A stretch of DNA of 64,000 nucleotides from Elgaria multicarinata webbii (taxonomy: Eukaryota > Chordata > Lepidosauria > Squamata > Anguidae), in contig NC_086173.1 in assembly GCF_023053635.1 (NCBI RefSeq), positions 132,033,197-132,097,196 on the forward strand, in the 5' to 3' direction. The notes beneath the pieces are model-generated. The model did no database searches. It saw nothing but the letters and a program-made list of their open reading frames with translations, and had not been told where the DNA came from. The translations under genes and the position numbers were made by a program. Positions 44,631-64,000 of this stretch are shown piece after piece (position 1 is the stretch's first letter; the number at the start of each line of letters is the position of its first letter).

Positions 44631-44879
44631 CTAATTAATTTTAGCAAAGAACTGTACATTTTACACTGAGAACTGCACATCTATTTCAACAGATTTTAAG
44701 TCTCTTCCACTGAGGTTGTTGGGGCACCTTCAGTTTCGCTGTCACTACTTATTAGTTCCATTCACAAAGGCATACTGTATATGAATTTCAGTGACATATA
44801 GTTATCTCTCACACATACTTGATAGGGATAATCACCTGAAAAACATTAATCACTGTGAAGAACTATGGATGCATTTCCT

Positions 44880-45030
44880 TTATCTGGTTGAGCTTTTATA
44901 TTGTATTTTACATTATGGTTTTATACTGTTGTTTTATACTTTGAATGTTTTTAATTTTTGTGAACTGCCCAGAGAGCTCCGGCTATTGGGCGGTATAGAA
45001 ATGTAATAAATAAATAAATAAATAAATAAA
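44880..45030 (+). mobile_element. L2-like LINE 3' end with (AAAT)n tail
   Basis: TTATATTGTATTTTACATTA, GTGAACTGCCCAGAGAGCTC, then GGCTATTGGGCGGTATAGAA and six AAAT units. It is the clearest version of the 3' terminal block that recurs through the window. Confidence 0.7.
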
Positions 45031-45032
45031 TT

Positions 45033-45650
45033 TAAGTGCCCTGCCATCAGCCAGCTAGCACATATGATATAACCACCTGGGAATGTGCTACCTCAAAGCA
45101 GCCCAGGCAGTGCCTGTAGCTCAAGGCCAGGGCTAGGCCCTGCTAATTTGATGAGTGATCACAGCTAGACCTGGTGAGAAAGTACAACTCCAATCAGGGT
45201 GGGCCGAGAAGGGTGGGCCAGGGCCTGGGATTGGCTGGTGGGGATAAAGGCTAAGGGATAAAAGATATGGTGGGAGATGGCCTCTTTGTCTCCCTTTCTG
45301 GCTATCTGAAAAGAAGGTCGACTTGCATGGTGCCCTGGCTGAGGCTCTCTCCTGGGAGACATTTACTTCGGTAACGTATAGGTTAGGCCAGTTAGTGTTC
45401 AACTGCTTTACTTGGGGACATTGTATCAAAAGTCCTCTGTATTGGCTTATGTAGTCTTGATATTTCCCTTTCCTGATTTCCCTTACCCTAATAAACTACT
45501 TATCTACCTCTAAGCTCTGGGTAACTCTCAGTGCTAAGTCCAGTGCCTATTGGCCAAGAGGAGTGGCTGGTTGGCTTATTGGGGAATTCAGGTCAACCTT
45601 TCAGGGAGGACACAGTGCTCTGCACTCACTCCTCACAATTACAACTTTGA
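45033..45650 (+). mobile_element. Possible solo LTR (LTR retroelement fossil)
   Basis: This single-copy stretch has an LTR-like order: a GC-rich leader, TATA-like GGATAAAAG (near 45256), a pyrimidine-rich stretch about 30 bp later and an AATAAA signal (near 45491), ending ...CCTCACA near 45647. No internal retroviral or LTR-element genes accompany it. I could not find matching flanking duplications or fix the left end, so boundaries and family are uncertain. Age cannot be judged from one copy. Confidence 0.3.
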
Positions 45651-46573
45651 AACTGCCAAGCTTGCCTAATATTGTATTTGCAATGGGCATCCATTCACTG
45701 TTACAAGTGAACTTCTGAAATTGATATTTTTCTGCCCCATATCACTGGGGAACGTCACACCAGTCAACCCCTCCCCAACAGAACACTTTGGAGTGGGCTT
45801 CTAATTTTCTTTTCATTTGACAATCAAGTCCTCATTCATTCCTTTTGCCCTTTCTGGAACATGAAACCAAGTAGGTTATTTTGATATAACACAGTCTAAA
45901 CATTATAGCTTTGCATGCCAGACAACTATCATTAACAAAGAATAAGCAACTGCAGAAATCAAGATGGTTTCACATTACCACTTTGCACACGACCAACTTT
46001 TGCCTTCTATTTGAAGATGAGTAGATTAAATTAAAATAACAATAATACCACCAGTACTCAAAATTTTATTCAATTGGGAAGCAATTAAAATTTTCCATTT
46101 GCATGGTGCAGTTATTATTTTATTTGCTTCCTCTTTCCTAACATATATTCTCTTTTATAGGTAGTTTGTGACCTTTTTTATTGATTTAGTGTATTATATG
46201 AGGAAACCATCTTGTGGATGAGTGTTTGGGGAGAAGATATACAGGAAATTGTTCAGTGCACACCACATTTTCAGAGTCTTATATTTATTTTTTTAAAATA
46301 GGCCACCTTTAACCCTCTCAAGTTAGCATTATTAATTGCGAACACACATGTAAAGATATAATCCTCAAACGATCGGCAATGGGGTAAACTCCATGAATAA
46401 AGCTAAATGGATTATTCCATCAGAAACTGCAAAACTGAACAGAATTGGAGAAAGAAACTGCTTACTTCTTCCTACATGCCAGAGCTGCAAAATGCTGTCC
46501 TTAATCAGCTAACAATCCCAACCAGCAAGCAGAATTTCACCATAAGTGCTAGGACCCAATGGTTGAAAGAAGG

Positions 46574-46912
46574 CATGGAGGGGCCATAGCTATGATAGAA
46601 CACCTGCTGGGAATGCAGAAGGTCCCAGGTTCAGCCCCCAGCTTCACCAGGTAGGGCAAGGAAAGAATCCTGCCTGAAACCCTGGAGAGCCATTGCTGCC
46701 ATTCTGTGTCAACAATACTGGGCTAGATTGACCAACAGTCTGACTCAGGCCTTAGCTAGACCTAAGGTTTATCCCGGGATGATCCCAAGGTCATCCCTGT
46801 TCATGTAAATGACACACAGGGGATCCCGGGAGCAGGCAGGGACGACCCTGGGATGATTCCAGGATAAACCTTAGGTCTAGCTAAGGCCTCAGTATAAGGC
46901 AGCTTTCTATGT
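46574..46912 (+). mobile_element. tRNA-derived SINE interrupted by a palindromic MITE
   Basis: SINE sequence runs 46574-46747 (GGGGCCATAGCTATGATAG, B-box region GGTTCAGCCCC, CCTGAAACCCTGGAGAGCC, AGTCTGACTCA) and resumes at 46889-46912 (TCAGTATAAGGCAGC). The MITE at 46748-46888 sits between and duplicates TCA. Removing it restores the standard SINE 3' end, so the two insertion events are ordered. Confidence 0.85.
46748..46888. mobile_element. Palindromic MITE, GGCCTTAGC family, copy 4
   Basis: The ends are GGCCTTAGCTAGACCTAAGG and CCTTAGGTCTAGCTAAGGCC, a perfect inverted pair. The target duplication is TCA (46745-46747 and 46889-46891), proven by the interrupted SINE. A 3-bp duplication points to the PIF/Harbinger superfamily, though TWA is the more usual target there. 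Length is 141 bp with no frame. Confidence 0.9.
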
Positions 46913-47903
46913 GACCAATTTGGCTTTGCCTTAACAGTTGACTCCTCTTCCCTCCAAATGGTACAGTATCCATCTTAATTAATGAACAGATGCCCTGTGA
47001 GCAGATGCCAACAAGAGCCTCTCTGAAGGCGCTAAAACAGAACAAATGAAGCTGGCAAAACAGCACTCACTAATAAAAGAAACACACACAAAAAGAAGAT
47101 AAACTGAACATTTGGTCAGGAGAACACTGTGAAGAATTTCAGAGTAATCCTTTGTAACAGAAACATTTTATTTGTGTCATGATCCATTATTTATTGAAGC
47201 CACTTTGTGCTGGCAATCTGATATACAAGCCAATGGGAGCTAGGCTGCTTCCAAATGAGACTTTTGTCACACCATCATCCCTATAAGATTCATAGAATTT
47301 TATAGGGGATCCAGTCATCATTGTCTTCCATTTGTAACCCTCCTGTGTTTTCCCACAGTCTCTTCTGACTTTTTTTTCTTACTGTAGAAAATCTGTTCAA
47401 CAGACATGGATAGAATAGCTAAGCATTACTTTCTAATTGTAGTGTTAGGAATCCTCTAAACCCAATGAAGCTTACTTCTGAGTAGACATTCTAGAACTGT
47501 ACTGCACAGTTAGTGAGGCAAAAATACTCTAACATATGACATATAAGTATCAGTGACTATTCACATATTACTTTTGTTCTAGATTGCCAAAATCATATCC
47601 TATAGAAGACTTGAGGAATATTGTCTACAATAATTGCTACAAAATCGGAAGAATATGCAGTGAGCTAACTCACACAAATCCTGCCATACAGCTCAATGTG
47701 CCATGTAGTAAGCCTGTGAGAGTGGTTAGGTATCTAGTTTGTATATAACATTGACCCATGGTTAACCTACGGATTGCTGCCCTACCCAGGGTTTGTTTGG
47801 CAGATGATAAAACAAGCCATGGTTTGTTTTCCGAGTTTCTAGGTTATTAGTCTCCCTCCTCCTTTGCCCAGCCCCTCTCTTGTATCTCAACTTCCTTTGT
47901 GCA

Positions 47904-47906
<3 letters not shown>

Positions 47907-47953
<47 letters not shown>

Positions 47954-48480
47954 TTATTGCATTTGTATACCACCCCATAGCTGAAACTCTCTGGGCGGTT
48001 CACATAAGATAAAAACACTTAAAAACAATATACAAAAATTACAAACCACAGAAACATGCAATATTCACATACATTTAAAACAACTATAACAACTTTAAAA
48101 ACAATGAGCCAAAAAACAGACCCAGGCTCTTTTCATATTGCTAAATGCCTGGGAGAAGAGAAAAATCTTGACCTGGCGCCGAAAAGATGACAATGTCAGC
48201 GCCAGGCAGGCCTCTTCAGGGAGATTGTTCTAGAATTGGGAGGCCACCACAGAGAAGGCCCTCTCTCTTGTTGCCATCCTCCACACTTCCCTCGAAGTAG
48301 GCACCCAGAGGAGGGCCTTAGATGTTGACCGTAGTCCTCAGGTAGGTTCATGTTGGGAAAGGCATTCCGTCAGGTATTGTGGTCCTAAGCCATGTAAGGC
48401 TTTATAGGTTAAAACCAGCACCCTGAATTGGGCTTAGAAACATAAAGGCAACCAATGCAAGCTATAGTACCAGCACGTAG
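47907..48480 (-). mobile_element. L2-like LINE 3' UTR, antisense, with (ATT)n tail
   Basis: An ATT run (47907-47950) is followed by TTGCATTTGTATACCACCCC and CTCTGGGCGGTTCACATAAG, the complement of the common 3' block. Sequence continues through GGAGGCCACCACAGAGAAGG and GCCATGTAAGGCTTTATAGG to about 48480. At about 570 bp it gives the longest view of this LINE 3' UTR in the window. Confidence 0.65.
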
Positions 48481-49484
48481 AATGGCTGGTTTTTATTTTG
48501 TGTTTTTTTTACTGCTCTTGACTCTGTAGCCTGGCAGAACAACCCATGGTACTGGGTTCACAAGTAATGAAAATCCATGGTTTAAACAACTACAGAGTTC
48601 ACAACCCAACAAACCAAGGGTTGTCTTTCTGGGTTGTTTGTGGTTTGTTGGCATGGCTGGGTTCACACTTCGCAACAACCCTGAATTCAACAAAACATGA
48701 GTTATTGTTATGTATGAACCAGGACAATAACTTGAGCAAGCCTATCCAGTAATCTTTGTCTTCTCAATCTGAAAATGTCAGTTTGTACCAAAACAAATGG
48801 TGTGAAACAACCAGAGAACCACTTCCTTACTAATTGAGTTTTCTCATATGTCCAGCAACTCACATTAGGTCAACACAAAGGGTCATAGGAAGAAGCCCTT
48901 TGTACTCATCCTTCCTTTAGGAACAATTCACATAACTTTCTTTTATAAGAGATTGGCTTCTTTTTCAATATGTGTAGCCATTTTGCAGGGATGACCCTCT
49001 TCCACACAAATAGGAGTGATCTGTTTGAGAAAAGTGGCTACTGTGAATACAAACTGTGCGTGGGGCGTTTATGTGTGAGTGCGACAAACTGTGAGGATTT
49101 CACACAAAGCTCATTTGTTCTTGTTGTTGCCGGCTCATACTACAAGTTCACAATCTAGCCTTACAATTTATGCACATACACACACACACAAAACCTCACC
49201 AAAACAACTGCCTGTACTGACTGACATGGGGCCTGTTCTGACATCACGCTAAGCCATGATAGTTAAGAGTTTTATCTCAACTATTGTGGCTGAGGGGGAG
49301 GGGATGCTACCACAATGGTTAAGAAACCACCCTGGGTGACCACCCTGCTGCAGTAGGGCTGTGGGGGCCCAGGATGGCTTACCATAACATGCAGCGGGCA
49401 TAACATGCATCATAAAATGATGGCTACCTGGTGGCTAGAATGGACCCTGGGAGTAAATTTACCTGTAGTGTGTAAATTGTCTGT

Positions 49485-49602
49485 CCCCAAGCTGGTGCTC
49501 TCCAGATGTGTTGTACTGCAATTCCATAATTGTGGATGGGGATTATAGGAGCTGTATTCCAATACATCTGAGGGGCTCCTGGTAGTTGGGGAAGACTGGT
49601 GT
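49485..49602. mobile_element. Family C hairpin element near EIF4E3
   Basis: CCAAGCTGGTGCTCTCCAG and ATGTGTTGTACTGCAATTCC at the left mirror GAGCTGTATTCCAATACATC and TAGTTGGGGAAGACTGG at the right. It lies about 150 bp before the EIF4E3 CpG island. Confidence 0.55.
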
Positions 49603-49956
49603 CCATGAACACATCTCACCTCTTTGCCCCCCTAGCCTCCATCTTCTTCCCTGGCTTGTACTGAATGTGAGCTCCTAAGCTCCTCGGGGCTGGGCCCTGT
49701 TACTCCTCAAACATCACGGACCTTGATGGCGAGTCACGCACGACATGAACGACCCACCCCCAAGCGATGAGAGTGAGACACTTCTCCAGCGAACGTGTTT
49801 GCGTGGGGTCGCTCCAGGCCTGCTGCTGCTCTACGCGCCGGCTCCGCGGCGGCCAGGCAGGGCCCCCTGCTGCCTGCCGGCTGCGTGTGCAACAAGGCGG
49901 GCTTTCGTCGAGCGAGGCGGTGCTGACTCAGCCTGGGCCGAAGGAAGCGCAGGGCA

Positions 49957-64000
<14,044 letters not shown>

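Larger units (their letters stand above)
28300..49740. other. 21-kb gene-free interval between GPR27 and EIF4E3
   Basis: No host coding exon is recognised. The stretch is rich in repeats: SINEs (29490, 29583, 38271, 46574), CR1-like fragments (29905, 31790, 36260, 42577), L2-like ends (32537, 36190, 43619, 43880, 44880, 47907), a hAT with transposase remnants (39801-40687), MITEs (34706, 46748), hairpin elements and several microsatellites. Parts such as 33000-34090, 37000-37350, 37490-38270, 41000-41470, 41580-42560 and 45660-46570 show nothing I can name. If EIF4E3 has an upstream first exon near 27-28.5 kb, this interval would be its first intron. Confidence 0.65.

Overview
The window is vertebrate nuclear DNA, most probably from a squamate reptile (a lizard). 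It has long introns, AT-rich flanks and two CpG-rich gene starts. The repeats fit a squamate: a tRNA-headed SINE with a BovB-like tail, other tRNA-derived SINEs, CR1-like and L2-like LINE ends, hAT elements with 8-bp target duplications, and many short palindromic DNA transposons. Nothing bacterial or viral-like dominates.

Three host genes are present. PROK2 (prokineticin 2) is complete on the + strand in three coding exons (3284-3355, 10526-10651, 15305-15430; 107 aa). GPR27 (orphan receptor SREB1) is an intact single-exon gene on the - strand (26165-27322; 385 aa) whose 5' end lies in a large CpG island (about 26850-28270). EIF4E3 (class III cap-binding protein) begins on the + strand at 49957. 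Its first four coding exons (49957-50147, 59348-59420, 61459-61553, 63052-63112; 140 codons) are in the window, and the rest lies beyond the right edge. From memory, the order and relative orientation match human 3p13 in reverse, which supports orthology of all three.

Layout. 1-3150 is PROK2 upstream DNA ending in a long compound TG/TA microsatellite just 5' of a TATA-like box. 3284-15430 is PROK2, with two introns holding hAT and palindromic elements and a CR1 end. 15431-26164 is intergenic DNA with SINEs. 26165-28270 is GPR27 and its CpG island. 28300-49740 is a 21-kb gene-free, repeat-rich stretch with a hAT carrying transposase remnants, CR1-like and L2-like LINE fragments and one possible solo LTR. 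49770-63112 is the 5' part of EIF4E3.

The genes do not form a pathway. PROK2 is a secreted ligand, GPR27 an orphan membrane receptor and EIF4E3 an intracellular translation factor. I see no new multi-gene system. The most distinctive signals are the palindromic elements with 3-bp target duplications, one nested cleanly inside a SINE; a 22-bp tandem array inside a related element; an unclassified repeat family seen twice; and a PROK2 C-terminal half resembling the snake prokineticin MIT1. Family names for repeats are from memory of sequence features, without a library search.
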